This document shows positions 1-11,003 of a DNA stretch of 64,000 nucleotides, in pieces (the first letter of the stretch is position 1; each line of letters begins with the position of its first letter). The notes under the pieces are model-generated. The model made no database searches. It was not told the DNA's origin and worked only from the letters and a program-made list of their open reading frames with translations. This DNA is from Rhizomys pruinosus. Lineage: Eukaryota; Chordata; Mammalia; Rodentia; Spalacidae. The DNA lies in assembly GCA_009823505.1 (NCBI GenBank), contig VZQC01006583.1, positions 1,443,194 to 1,507,193 on the forward strand, written 5' to 3'. A program made the translations under genes and the position numbers.

Positions 1-176
1 AAAATGGCTGGAGCTAGAGGACATCATGCTGAGTGAAGTAACACAGTCCCAGAAAAACAAACGATGAATGGTATCCCTCATCTGTGGATGCTAGTGCCAA
101 TTACCTAGTTGTAAGTATTTCTTGTGTGGGGCTCCCTGAGCTTTTGTCCAAAGCAGTTGGGCGTAATGCATATTGG

Positions 177-215
<39 letters not shown>

Positions 216-420
216 GAACAACAGAAAAGACTGCATCAAAGAACTGACTGAAACAGTGAATTTCTGCTCAAAACAGTCAACTTCCTCATGGAGAATATTG
301 AGAAAGACTGAGAAAGAGATGAAAAGCATGTTTGGCAGAATGCATGAGCTCTGGTGGGGTGGGGGAATGGGCGGGACCATGGGTCTACATTTGTTAAAAA
401 AATAAAAATAAATTTATGTG
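1..420 (+). mobile_element. L1 3' end (ORF2 C-terminus and 3'UTR)
   Basis: The first 70 bases encode the end of an L1 ORF2 protein (KWMELEDIMLSEVTQSQKNK-like, a sequence typical of rodent L1), followed by a 3'UTR with an AAC repeat and a G-rich stretch near 350-375, then an A-rich tail. The element is cut by the window edge, so its 5' extent is unknown. It shares its 3'UTR with the L1 copy at 1850-2430 (both have a segment reading AAAGACTGCATCA...AACTGACTGAAA), so the two are the same family. Confidence 0.85.
177..222. repeat. (AAC)n microsatellite
   Basis: About 14 AAC units inside the L1 3'UTR. The related L1 at 1850-2430 has only a few AAC-like units at the same place, so the run expanded within this copy. 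It produces a polyasparagine open frame that is not a gene. Confidence 0.95.
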
Positions 421-458
421 AAAAATAAATAAATAAATAAATAAATAAATAAAGAGAC

Positions 459-494
<36 letters not shown>
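401..494. repeat. (AAAT)n and (CA)n microsatellites at L1 tail
   Basis: An AAAT run (about 421-452) followed by a CA run (about 462-493) grows out of the A-rich tail of the L1 copy, a common origin of microsatellites in mammals. Confidence 0.9.
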
Positions 495-496
<2 letters not shown>

Positions 497-529
497 AAAA
501 AATAGATGTGTCACTTAGAGCTGGGCACC

Positions 530-1550
530 CCGCAGTCACTCACTCTCTGTGTTTTACTAGTTATGAAGCTTTGTAATGGTCTCCCTGTGTGTCAAAAAGA
601 AGCTTTTTGATAAGTGCTGAGAGGTACACTTTTCTATAAATGTAAGAGCATATGTTTAGAATGTATTAAGTAATTACATTGGTCTAGGGAGGTGACAGGA
701 GTAAATTCTTCTCCAGGGTCTGTGACCTCTCCAGCCATGTGTTTACAGGACCACACATAAGTTCCCTCCAATTGAACAGGACTTAAGTCAAATTAGACCT
801 CTGTTGATTACCCCACCCAAGATAAATGTGCCTCTACTGCACCACCAGAGACTCTTTGCTGGGTTGGGCATTGTTGTGGGCTTTACAGCCGTGTAGGATG
901 GCTGATGGTCTGCTGCCCTGGCAACTTCTATAGTTCTAACACCATGAGAGCTGTTCTTCAGGTAGAAGAGGCTTTCAGGTCAGTTCCAGCTCAATTGCTC
1001 CAAATTCTGTGACCGAGGTATGTCCAGTCTTCAGCCATAGGATCTTACCTTCAGCTTCTAAGAGGCAAAGAGGGGTTGTGGCAATATCCTGAACTATGTT
1101 GGGAGTCTCTTATACTAGTCTGACCAATGACTTGAAGGGAGGTTACTCTTGCCTGGGACTGTGAATTTTTTTGGTTACATAGCCTTCAGTTACACATGCG
1201 TTCACATTTATATTATTGTATCATATTGATTATATTAATTATATGATATCATATTATTATATAGTTTTATCTCCCTTCTCAGTTAAAGTACCCCCATTTT
1301 CCCCATCTTCTCCCCCCTTGATAATGCCTCCCTGAGCTTCTTCTTCTTCCCATTTATCCCCCATGGTCCTTTTCTGCTTTCCTGCCCCTGGTTACATCAG
1401 GATATATATGCATGTCTAAGGATTTGGAGCTAGAGTCCACAGATGAGAGAGAACATGTGTCACTTGTTTTTGAGAGAGTCTGGCTTCCCTGAGTTAGTAT
1501 AAAAGTTTTTATTTCCTCAAATTCACCTATGCTGTTTTGTGTGACTGTTT
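530..1550 (-). mobile_element. Rodent L1 3'UTR and ORF2 end, diverged
   Basis: Reading the minus strand, 1550-1420 resembles the end of ORF2 (counterparts of the SEVTQ and final-exon-like segments) and 1400-530 resembles the long rodent L1 3'UTR, including the part with CCATGAGAGCT and CTTCAGCCATAGGATCTTACC. The CAGTTAAAGTACCCCCATTTTCC part at about 1281-1305 recurs at 32103, in another minus-strand L1 fragment. Older and more diverged than the copies at either end. Confidence 0.55.
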
Positions 1551-1849
1551 GTGATTAACTTGGGAAGCAAACTTAATTTTTAAGTTAAATAGTCCTATAG
1601 GTGAAAGAGAATGCTACAAAGTGATACTGTACAACAGAAAAATTATAGAGAACATTTGTATGTGCCAATCCCAAAGTTATTGTTATACAGATTTTATGTA
1701 AAACAAATGAGGACAACAGCAATTTATATCTCCATTTAACTCAGATGCATTACCGTTTTTATCAGAGCCTTTAAACCAATGTTGTTTAATATACACATAT
1801 TTACTTTTACTAAGTTCTAAAACACCATGTAACCTGTGGACAGTGTATG

Positions 1850-2430
1850 GGCAAAACTGGTTACTTGTTGAACTCACATCAATTAAATATGCATTAATCA
1901 AATATACACCCGTGTCCCTCTCCCGCCCCTCCCACCCTTCCCGATTCACCATTTCAGTCAGTTTTCTGATGCAGTCTTTCTGTTGCTGTTCTTTTAATAT
2001 GCATCCCTCTCCACAAGAAATATTTATAACTGGGTTATTGGCACTAGCATCCCCATATGAGGGACACCATTTGTCATTTGTTTTTCTGGGACTGTGTTAC
2101 TTCACTTAACATAATGTCTTCTAGCTCCATCCATTTACCTGCAAAGTTCATGATATTGTCCCTCTTTACCGCTGCATAGAACTCCATTGTGTAGATGTAC
2201 CACATTTTCTCTATCCACTCGTCAGTTGAGGGGCACCTGGGCTGGTTCCAGCTTTTTGCTATTGTGAACAGAGCTGCAATAAACAAAGCTGTGCATGTAT
2301 TTCTGCAGTAAGATGAGTCTTGTGGGATACCCAGGAGTGGTATGACTAGGTCAAATGGCAAGATCATTTTGAGTCTTCTAAGGGTTCTCCACACTGCTTT
2401 CCATAGTGGCTGTACAAGTTGATTCCACCC
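1850..2430 (-). mobile_element. 5'-truncated L1, ORF2 C-terminus intact
   Basis: The minus strand from about 2394 to 2074 is open for 106 residues and reads like the last ~100 residues of rodent L1 ORF2 (segments such as CPSTDEWIEKMWYIYTMEF and KWMELEDIMLSEVTQ), then a 3'UTR runs down to about 1850. The element is 5' truncated at about 2430, as most L1 insertions are. It retains an open C-terminal frame, so it is relatively young, but it lacks endonuclease and reverse transcriptase and cannot be active. Confidence 0.85.
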
Positions 2431-2504
2431 TTATAGGTATGTATAATACAACTGCCTTCTGGAGACCCATGGGTCAAAAAACAAAAACGGGGCATAAAAT
2501 AAAA

Positions 2505-2546
2505 GGGGTGGGGGGGGGAACAAAAAAAAAAAAAAAAAAAAAAAAC
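2505..2546. repeat. poly-G / poly-A low-complexity run
   Basis: GGGGTGGGGGGGGG followed by an A run of about 24. Probably the remnant of a retrotransposon tail; no element body is recognised beside it. Confidence 0.8.
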
Positions 2547-2549
2547 TTT

Positions 2550-4085
2550 TTGTCAAAAAACCCTTGCAATACAAATCTTAAAACTAACAACTATGCGGAA
2601 AAGATTTGTATTTTCCAACAGGTGAAAATGTCCCCAACTTAACAGCTGAGAAAGAAAAGGATACAGCTTTGCTTGAAGTAGGATGTACCCTCAGCCAAAG
2701 TGGCCAAACAAAAAGTTAGGCCCCAATCTGACATCTGGAAAATTAAGAAAAGCCTCAGATTTTGCTACAAACATCAAACCCTTCTGTGGATATCCTACTT
2801 GTAACAATATTTATAATGAAGTCCACTAATGAAAACTATACGCTTCTAGGCGCCAACAAAGGTCATTAATATAGGAGGAGACTTCTCAACCTCCCCTCAT
2901 AGAACAAGGAGAAATATGATGATGATGAGGTCGTTCTCAACTGTAAATTGGAGCCAACTGTTTATAGAGGTAATCTCTTATAAAACCGGTAAAACTGCCT
3001 TCTTTAATTGACTAATAGCAATAGAGAGTGTGAAAAGGATTATCTCTATTCAAGACCAAAATATAATACTAAAGTCTCCTTAAGCCTATGCACTTAAGCA
3101 AAATAAATATTAATACAGGAGCTCTGACCATCAGCAATGGATTATTCTAAAAGGAGATGTTGGCCAGGGAGATCCAAGCCCCACAAAAAGTAAAAGGCTT
3201 CTTGTCTTCTAAATGGAATACCTGCAAGAAGAGAGGAGATAAGGCCATGCTGTCTGAAGCCTTGACGTGTAAGCATGGGAAAGATGTATTGAGACCACAC
3301 ATTGCAATGTACAGATGGTCCTCTGGAATACCAGAGAGTGTTACCAAAGGCCACTAAACAACCAATAAAGCAAATAGGGTCTCCTTGAGTCAAGCAAGAC
3401 TACCTCTGTTCCAGCACCAGCTACATCTCACCTGCCTGGAAATACTGTGTTAGCAGAGGCACCCATATGCCTGTATATCCCAAATCTAATTGGCTATTAG
3501 CTCTCTCCTTGGAGGAATAACCCCAGGCTGATGCCACAAGCGTTACATCCTCTATGAAGTTAAGGCAGATGTTATAAAGCTAGAGTAAGACCTGTCATAT
3601 TTAACAGAAAAAAATGTAATTCATGGATTAACATACCATCCAAACATATGTGTCTATACCAAAGTAACCTATCATAACAATTAGTACTGTTTAAATACCT
3701 ATATATCTAATCGCTTGTGCTTCATTAGTAGGATCAAAAGGTTATTCCTGGACAAACTGTCAGCCCATGAAAGGAAACAGCCAGAATTGACCAGAGTCCA
3801 AGACAACAGCTCCAAAGAAAGTAGACTATTTTGCTTCTCATCCACCTGTGCCCCTTTTCTAAGCCTAAGGAACAATTTGTGGAAGAGGGGGCGTGATAGA
3901 ATGTCAGGGCTGCGACTGGGGTGAATGGTGAAACTACAGTAATATAGTCTGGACACTCATTTTATCAACTTGATTGAACATACAAGCCCCCCCTGCTGGA
4001 TGGTGGGACTCATGGGCTGTGTGGGTTTGGGCACAACTGCTTGCAAATTGGTTTTACATGAAGGAGGCTTGTACTCATAAATTAT
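2550..4085. other. Unassigned 1.5-kb AT-rich stretch
   Basis: No gene and no repeat family I can name with confidence. Frames are short on both strands. The segment near 3860-3900 (CCTAAGGAACAATTTGTGGAAGAGGGGG) resembles sequence seen repeatedly in rodent LINE/ERV-derived DNA, so part may be old retroelement sequence. Confidence 0.35.
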
Positions 4086-4089
4086 CACT

Positions 4090-4260
4090 TATTGTTAAAA
4101 AATGAAAAAAAAACTGAGAGAAAGATGCAGGATAGTTATGGCAGAATGCATGATCTGGGATGGGGTGGGGTGGGGTGGGGGGAAGGGAAAGGGAAATATT
4201 CCTGAACTGAATTGGAAAATGATGTATGAAATACACAAAGCATCAATAAAAAAAGTTATT
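4090..4260 (+). mobile_element. Possible L1 3'UTR remnant
   Basis: GAGAAAGATG...GGCAGAATGCATGATCTGGG followed by a GGGGT run and an A-rich end with AATAAA (about 4244) parallels the L1 3'UTR at 290-420 (GAGAAAGAGATG...GGCAGAATGCATGAGCTCTGG, then a G-run). Short, so tentative. Confidence 0.45.
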
Positions 4261-6428
4261 TCCATTCATTTACCTGTAAATTTCCTGATTTCATTTTTCC
4301 TTAAGGCTGAGAACTCCATCACAAAAGGGAATCTGACTCCTCCAGTGCTGTTATCCTCAAAGGAGGCAGATCCAGGACTTTTAGGAGTTTCTCTAACTCC
4401 AAGATTCAGAGTGCATGGTGGGAATGGTTATTTATTTAAGTTTTCCATTTCTCAGATAATGGCTTATTCAGTGCTTGGCATAAAGGTGAGACTGATGACT
4501 TGAAGCTGTGGAAATATTCCACATGGAGACTTTATAATTCATGAGCTGTAGCCTCAGACCCTGTAAAAGTTGAGGGTAAATGGAACACACATCATCAACC
4601 AATCTGCTCTTTATCCAAGTTGATAAAATACCTCCCACCTTGAAGTTTAGGTGAAACATGGCGTTTACTGAGAACTTAGTCTGGTCCAGCTCAGCATGGA
4701 GTATGAAAAACAATAACATTTGAGTCAGAAATTGTAGAGATTTGCCCCAATCTGCTTGTGGTCTCAGAGATAAGAAATGCCTTTAAGTAATTAATATAAA
4801 GTGGATTAATTACTTGAGAAAAATGTCTGCTAGCAACCATGGACCCAACCCCATGTCTCTAAAGTCAGTAATTTCTGACAGGTATGCTGTCCCCTGGGCA
4901 TCATTCAAGCTCCTGCATCCAGCCGGAGTGTTCACTTACTTACAAACAGACAGCACTTCCCACTCAACCAGAGTCTTAGCTTTCCCCAAGGAATGTATGT
5001 ATAAAGGTTACAGAGTTCAGAAATTTTGGGGCTACAGAGAGAGATGAAGTACCACCACTGGGGTTGAATGTTTTCAACTTCACATCATATTCTTAGAATA
5101 TATATATTCAGATATGTCATATAAATATATTATTGAGCACACATATATTTGATATAAATAAAAGACGTTCAGATCTCCCTAGGTTTCTGCCAAGCTTTGA
5201 AAATGACTGCCCATTCCTTAAACAATTTCAAACCATGGGTTGGTTCATGCGCAACTCAGTGGAATAAATAATAATTTATTTCTTTTTTGGTGTTTTTGGT
5301 AAGTAAAAATGCACAACTAGGCAAAGGAGCAAAGAGGTTCTCCTTGGGATTTTAGACTCGAGAATGAATTGGATCTTTTGTGTTCTGTTTTATGTAGACA
5401 TGAAACTAACTACTGAAGATTGAAAGGACCATGGTAATAAGCCAGTGTTCATGATTAAGGGGCCAGAATTACTAATCTCACTCATAGTAATTTCAGACCT
5501 GAAGCTGATTACTGGTGCTCTTTCAAATTCCAATTGTTCTAAAGGTTGCTGCTGCTAATTCCCATTCACTGTTCCACTTAGAAATGATGCAGTTCAGAGG
5601 GCTGACATTGTGCAGTTCCGCCCCCTGTGTCACCAGTAATTAAACAATATAGGAGGAAGAGGAGGGGGAGGAGGGAGAAACAGCACCTCCGGTATCTTTG
5701 TTAGGAACAATTTGATCTGCTTTATATTCATTCCAGGACAAAATAAAATGTCCTCCTAAAGCCAACAAGCATCTGTGAGTTCAGAAGCGAAAATATGAGA
5801 GAGATAGGAATGATTTGATTGGTTCATGGAACTGAATTGGAAACTTGTGCTTTGAGTTTCTCTGCATGGAAAAATGGCTGACAAAACTCATTTGAGCTGT
5901 GTGCTGTCCACAGCACTTGAGAAGGAGTTTGAGAGACTGAAAAGATGTCTCAGCTCTACAAGCAAGACAAATGACTCTTGAATTAAGCCCAGATTTTTTT
6001 TCCAATGGGCCATGAAACCTCACCGAGTGATAAATGCCTGGATTTCTAGAGCTGTGCTGTTCTGCCCCTGATGATCTTGAAACACGTGGGAAATACACTG
6101 TTCTTTGTCTCTTCTCAGTTATGGCGTGGTGTTTGATTGCACAGAATAATCACACAAACATGTGTGTTTTCTACACACACTATTTGTGTATCATATATGT
6201 AGTGTGCATCTCATGTAATGATATGTTTGTTATGTATATTTGGATGCAGTCTAGAGTTTTCTGGAGTTCAAAAAGAAGAAAATAAGACCACACCTATCAG
6301 ACGCTTATTATGTATAAACTCTGCAATATTCTAGTCACAGGGTGTTAAGTTTGAAATTCAAATAAACAATAAATATTACAGAATAAAATTCCCCATTCAG
6401 TATTTGGGGTCATAGGTTAATAGATACG
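4260..6428. other. Gene-free sequence, mostly non-repetitive
   Basis: I see no gene and no clear repeat. Short AT-rich runs lie at 5095-5160. The part at 5480-5780, with CTAATTCCC, CCGCCCCCTGTGTCACC and AGTAATTAAAC and a following GGA/GAGG purine run, looks like unique DNA. Confidence 0.4.
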
Positions 6429-6441
6429 GAATACAGCAACT

Positions 6442-6444
<3 letters not shown>

Positions 6445-6472
<28 letters not shown>

Positions 6473-6622
6473 CTTTTTTGTCTTTTTGAGACAGGGTCTC
6501 CCTCTGGCCCCAGCTGTCCTGGAACTCTCTCTGTAGACCAGGCTGGCCTTGAACTTACAAAGATCCGCCTGCCTCTGCCTCCCAAGTGCTAGGATTAAAA
6601 GTGTGCGCCACCATGCCCGGCT
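6445..6622 (-). mobile_element. B1 SINE with exact target duplication
   Basis: A nearly full-length B1 read on the minus strand: poly-T/TTTA tail at left, GAGACAGGGTCTCCCT, GTAGACCAGGCTGGCC, CCTCCCAAGTGCTAGG and GCCACCATGCCCGGC at right (the pol III promoter end). The 16-bp sequence GAATACAGCAACTTTA is repeated exactly at 6429-6444 and 6623-6638, the target-site duplication. The exact duplication marks a fairly recent insertion. Confidence 0.95.
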
Positions 6623-6744
6623 GAATACAGCAACTTTAATAGTTTGAAATAGCATGCAGTATTTGGAATATTCAGCATTTAAATTCATATGTATTCATGG
6701 TTTACCTGTAGTTAAAAGTTTACTGTACATTGTATGCATACTGC

Positions 6745-7030
6745 TTTTCTGTAAATAAAACATATGACCAAGAAAATTTATAAAAGGAAGAGTTTTGTTG
6801 GGCTTATGGTCCCAGAGGAAAGAGTCCAACATTGTAGAATGACGGCAGGAGCCGAGAGCAGAGGGCTCACATCGTCAAGCAGGCACAGGAAGCAGAGAGA
6901 AATGGGCTGGAAGTGGGCAAGCCCCCAGTGACATGCTTCATTCCTCCAGGAAGGCCACACCTCCAGGACGGTCCCCAGACTGGACCAAGTGTCCAAGTAC
7001 ATGGAACCTGTGAGGGACAGTCACTGAAAC
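6745..7030 (-). mobile_element. MaLR-like LTR, MT type
   Basis: Minus-strand copy of the same LTR family found at 18441-18811 and 31481-31841: CTTATAAAAGGAAGAG-like start, AGCCCCCAGTGACATGCTTC and GGCCACACCTCC...CCCCAGACTGGACCAAGTGTCCAAGTA at the right. Boundaries are approximate and no target duplication was found. Confidence 0.6.
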
Positions 7031-7039
7031 CAAAAGAGA

Positions 7040-7560
7040 ATGATTTTCTTTGCTGCTTATTTATATTGCTTTCCTGAAGGTAGAAAAGGGACAGGAAATA
7101 TGGTGTATAGATTAGATAAATGTGTCTGGACTAAGCACTGCACTCAGAAGGACAGACAATCCTCTACCATTTGGGCAAAGGACACCATCACAGTCTGAAA
7201 ACATCCTCGACTCCTGGTCTGCTAGGGGCCCCTCTTATGCCATAACCCAGGCTCAAAGACACACAGCACATGACTTTACTCAGGAGCCAAGAAGGGAAGA
7301 AGGGCATAAAGCTGCTGCTAGCCAAGTGGAGAGGGAGGCAGGCAACAGAGGAAGGATAAGCCCTCTGTGAGCTGCGGGCACTACAGAGGCACAGGGTGGG
7401 CTTCGTGAAGCTCTCGCCCTCTGTTTTGTTTACTCTTCTGGTCTCATTTCCTAGCATCATGGATAGCAGCGCAGCTCATCAATAAGTATTTCTGCAATCA
7501 ATGAAAGAATGGATTTTTGCTATCCACAAATATCAAAGAATGGAATAGAATAATACCAAT
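7040..7560. other. Gene-free interval, nothing recognised
   Basis: No supported gene, repeat or signal. Short overlapping open frames on both strands show no domain or codon pattern. Confidence 0.4.
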
Positions 7561-7564
7561 CAGC

Positions 7565-7890
7565 CTCCTGTGGCTGTGACAAAACCCTAGAGGTGATTAA
7601 CTTCCAAAGAGGATAGGCTTCTGCATCAGCACAGTCCTGGAGGCGCAAACGCTGAGGGGAGGAGGTACTGCGATCAACTGTGAACACCTGTCGGAATCCA
7701 TTTCAAACCGGGGAAAAAGGAGAGAGGACATGAAGACACCAGAGTCCCACAGCACCCTTCGCAGAATGCTACCACTGACCTATGTACTTCCAAGGATGCG
7801 CTGCTTCCAGAAGGTACCACCCCCAAAATCGCCACCCTGCGGATAATGCCTTGCCTATGAGTCATCAGAGGACATGAATTATAACTAAAC
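7565..7890 (-). mobile_element. Diverged LTR-like repeat
   Basis: Starts CTGTGGCTGTGACAAAACCCTAGAGG and later reads like the right-hand half of a minus-strand MaLR LTR (…CATGAAGACACCAGAG…ACTTCCAAGGATGCG…). The opening is the usual end of these LTRs in reverse orientation. Strongly diverged, so the family is uncertain. Confidence 0.35.
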
Positions 7891-7944
7891 TGCAATGTAA
7901 ATCATATGTAACTGCAATGCAATATTTCAAGCCAGGCCTCCTAG

Positions 7945-7945
7945 A

Positions 7946-7993
<48 letters not shown>
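7945..7993. repeat. (CT)n microsatellite
   Basis: An uninterrupted TC/CT run of about 23 units, directly next to the SINE-like region that follows. Confidence 0.97.
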
Positions 7994-7997
<4 letters not shown>

Positions 7998-8019
7998 ATG
8001 TGTGTTGGTAAAAGAATAT

Positions 8020-8310
8020 ACATACAGGTATATGCATGTGGAGGCCAGAAGTCAACACCTAGGGTCTTCCTTCATCCCTGTCTATCATATTTTTTGAGGT
8101 GGGGCCTTATTGAACCTAGAGATCAGCAATTCAGCCGATTCTCTGGCCAGTGATTGCGGAGGGAGGGATCCACCCATCTCTGTCCAGGGTGCTGGAGTTA
8201 TAGCCGAGTGCTGCTTTGCCTTCATGGGGCATCTGAGATCTCACCTCCCGTTCTTGGGCTGTCACAGCATGCACCACACTGGCTGAGCCACCAGTGCACA
8301 AAGGCCTTGA
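8020..8310 (-). mobile_element. B3/B4-type rodent SINE
   Basis: Minus-strand copy of the rodent SINE seen again at 9775-10035, 23775-24105 and 57240-57495: GGAGGCCAGAAGTCAACACC, then TTTTTTGAGGTGGGGCCTTATTGAACC, ending in a decayed right half. I am sure it is a SINE of this group; the exact family name (B3, B4 or RSINE) is not certain. Confidence 0.6.
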
Positions 8311-8559
8311 TGGCTGCAGATGCATCTGTGAGACAAATTTGGATAGAAGGTATCAGAGACAACCAGATACCCAGGACACGATTGCATCTGGCTCCGTTCT
8401 CCACTGAGGCTCAAAGGATAATCCATTTTAAAGTAGCTCTACTGCTCTTGCAGGTGTTGGGTACAGCAGGCATCTCACGACAGCCTGTAACTCCAGCTCC
8501 CGAGGACCTGCTGCCTCTAGCCTCTGCGGGGACATGCCCACACCCAGACACACATACAT

Positions 8560-8895
8560 TGTGATGGCTAAGCCTTGGCCTCAACTTGCCTGGATCTGGG
8601 GTTAACTAAAATGAGAGAAAGAGCTTCTGATTGGATCATTTGAAGCTGGAAGACACGCCCTAAATGGACCCATTACCTTCTGATGGCAACTCCTGTAAAG
8701 GCCACAGCAGGGGGAGCTCTTAGATTCCAATGAAGACTGAAGACTAGATCTCCCAGAATCCATCAGGCCTTCAGGGCCAGATTGGGACTACTGGGACATC
8801 CAGCCTCATGGACTAAGCAACTACCAGATTCTTAGCCTCTCCATGTGGTGCAGGTATTGTTTGACTACTCAGAATCTATCCTGTGGGGGGGGGAA

Positions 8896-8926
<31 letters not shown>

Positions 8927-8995
8927 CTATCTATATGCCATTATATTCTTTCACTATGGATTCTGTTTCTTTAAAGAACCCTGATTGATACACAT
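8560..8995 (+). mobile_element. Old LTR-like repeat with AT microsatellite
   Basis: Contains GTTAACTAAAATGAGAG near the left and an ending of (TA)n followed by GATTCTGTTTCTTTAAAGAACCCTGATTGATACA, which is the typical terminal structure of an ancient mammalian repeat (a polymorphic TA run, then TTCTGTTTCT...GAACCCTGA). The AT run at about 8897-8932 is preceded by a G run. Family not fixed. Confidence 0.4.
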
Positions 8996-9049
8996 ACACA
9001 TAAAAATAAAGTGAAACTTTATAAAAGTAGTACCATTGCAATGTAGTAA

Positions 9050-9560
9050 GTAGTTGCAGTATTAAGATTTAGAAAATAAATTGAGTCTAAGTGCTTTGAC
9101 TGTACTCAGAGCCACTCTGCAAAGCGGAGCTATCTCAAATATTTGCTCACAGCCAGCGGGTGGATGAAGGAGACAAGGTCTTCAGGACAGTGGAGTGAAG
9201 GTGAACCTGGAAAGAGACATCTCACCTTTGGTCTCCAGGTTCCCCAGAAAGTCTGTCTCCATAGCAGCCAGTCTCGCCCTGGGTGATAATTACTTAGCCA
9301 TACAGAAATGAGGAGGAAAGCACACACCATCTTCGCAGCAGTTTGTCACATTGAAAATATAGCGTAATTGATTTTGGAGTGGCACGGAGGGAATACGGAC
9401 CCGCAATCAGTTCTTCTGTAGTGTTTGTGTCTACAGTGGTGGAAGGCTAATTGCATAATTTATCATTATGAAATAAACTGCAGCGATCACAGGTATACAT
9501 GGTAATCAGCGGATGGTGGCAACAGCTTTGGTGAAAATCATTGTTGACATTTTTTATTAA
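9050..9560. promoter_or_regulatory. Candidate conserved noncoding block
   Basis: About 500 bp with no recognisable repeat between an old LTR-like element and a GT microsatellite. It is balanced in composition and contains several homeodomain-type TAAT/ATTA sites: GATAATTACTTAGCC (about 9281), GCGTAATTGATTTTGG (about 9363) and GGCTAATTGCATAATTTATCATTATG (about 9447; GCATAATT is octamer/POU-like). This is inference from composition and motif clustering; conservation was not tested. Confidence 0.35.
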
Positions 9561-9639
9561 GTACAGAAACCAGCCCAGGGTGGCCTCCTTTTGATGGCTT
9601 GTAGCTCTATTCTGATTCCCATGCTAATGTTCAGGGGTG

Positions 9640-9641
9640 TG

Positions 9642-9684
<43 letters not shown>

Positions 9685-9772
9685 ATGTGCGTGTGTGTGT
9701 GCATGTGTGTGTGCGTGTGTGTGTGTGTGCATGTGTGTGGGTGTATGTGTGTGTGTGGGGGGTGTGTGTGCA
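9640..9772. repeat. (GT)n compound microsatellite
   Basis: A long GT run with interspersed GCATGT and GCGTGT variants. It grew at the tail side of the SINE that follows on the minus strand. Yields low-complexity Cys/Val or His/Thr open frames that are not genes. Confidence 0.95.
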
Positions 9773-9774
9773 CA

Positions 9775-10035
9775 TACAGAGCACAGGTCTCTGGTGTCAT
9801 TCCTCAGGAGCCACTCACCTTAATTTTTGAGTCAGGGTCTCTCATTGGAAAAGCTTGCTGATTTGACTCAGCTACATAAATGACCTCAGGGACCAGCTCG
9901 TCTCTGCCTTCCCAGCTCTGGGATCACAAGGCCATGCCACTACAATCAGCTTTTTATGTGAGTGCTGGGAATCGAACTCTGCCCTGAGCAGAGGCCCAGG
10001 AGATACTTTGCTGACTGACCTGTCTCCCCAAATCC
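9775..10035 (-). mobile_element. B3/B4-type rodent SINE
   Basis: Minus-strand SINE: TTAATTTTTGAGTCAGGGTCTCTCATTGG, CTCTGCCTTCCCAGCTCTGGGATCACAAGG, TTTTTATGTGAGTGCTGGGAATCGAACTC and ACTTTGCTGACTGACCTGTCTCCCCA at the right, which is the reverse complement of a tRNA-like SINE head. Preceded by its GT-rich tail. Confidence 0.75.
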
Positions 10036-10199
10036 CAATGGGATACTTTTTTCCCATCTACTCTCAGTTCCAAGAAGCCTTCCAAACAACAATGTACAGG
10101 ACCTTAAAAATGCCTCTGTGCCAACCCCAGTCTGCAGAAGAGCTTTCCATTACCAAAGAAAATCCAAACTGCTCTGTGACCTCAAGGCTGGCCTCTTGT

Positions 10200-10540
10200 A
10201 TTATGGTCTCTAGGTCTCTGTCATAGCTACATCAGATCACTTGCCAATCACTTGAGAACTCACCCTTCCTTTTCTTATTTTGTTCATGCTTCCAAATCCT
10301 TGGTTTTGAACATGTATTAAAATATATAAAGACGCCTACACACGTGCCACTTGGACATCAGGCAGTCTTGTAGACTCACGTCAGTCTTCAGAAACAAAAC
10401 ACAACACAAATACTACATGTCTGCTTCAGTAGGGACAGATATCTTTTCCTCTTGTTAAAAACAAAAACAAATATCCCTTGACATTAAATAAAACAAATAT
10501 GAGAAGATTCTGAATGTTGAGGACGAGGCCCACGAGGGTC
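10200..10540. other. Gene-free interval, nothing recognised
   Basis: No supported gene or repeat. Contains one A-rich stretch around 10455-10500. Confidence 0.4.
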
Positions 10541-10556
10541 TGCTTTAGATGGATTC

Positions 10557-11003
10557 TGTGGCAGTGGTAAAGACTCTTACTAAAACAATTTAGGGAAAGA
10601 GAGGGTTTATCTCAGTCTACACTTCCAGGCAAGATTCCATCATTGTGGGGGTCAAGGCAGGAAGTCCTGGAATTTAAGGCTGGTCTGTTTGCTATTCCAT
10701 ACAGCATTACTCCTAGTGATGGAATTCACCTGCAGCCAAGGATCTGACATATTTCAGAAACCAGGGAGGGTGTGGTTGCTGGCTTATAGGATCATGCTTA
10801 GCTGACTTTCCCAGAAAGCTGAGGACCACCTGCCTAGAGACTGGGGCTGCTCAGTGTGGGTTGGAACCTTCCACATCAACTACCAATCAAGACAGTCCCC
10901 CACAGACCACAGACATGTCTGCATCCCATGCGACCTGGGAAATCCCTCAGTTGAGTGTTTCTTCCAGGCTGTGTCAAGTTGACAGTTAAAGCTAACTAGG
11001 ACA
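10557..11003 (-). mobile_element. MaLR-like solo LTR (TGTCAACTTGACA family)
   Basis: Minus-strand LTR, right part well preserved: CCCTCAGTTGAGTG...GTGTCAAGTTGACAGTTAAAGCTAACTAGGACA at 10949-11003, the usual start of this LTR in reverse. The left part (AAACAATTTAGGGAAAGAGAGGGTTTATCTCAG) is the diverged 3' end. Same family as 17718-18123, 20577-20986, 26421-26755, 53300-53708 and 57496-58128. Confidence 0.7.

Noticed and set aside
2074..2394. 106-residue minus-strand protein gene
   Set aside because: It is the C-terminal end of an L1 ORF2 in a truncated element, not an independent gene.
8154..8564. 136-residue plus-strand frame
   Set aside because: The first half lies in a reversed SINE; no protein family is recognised.
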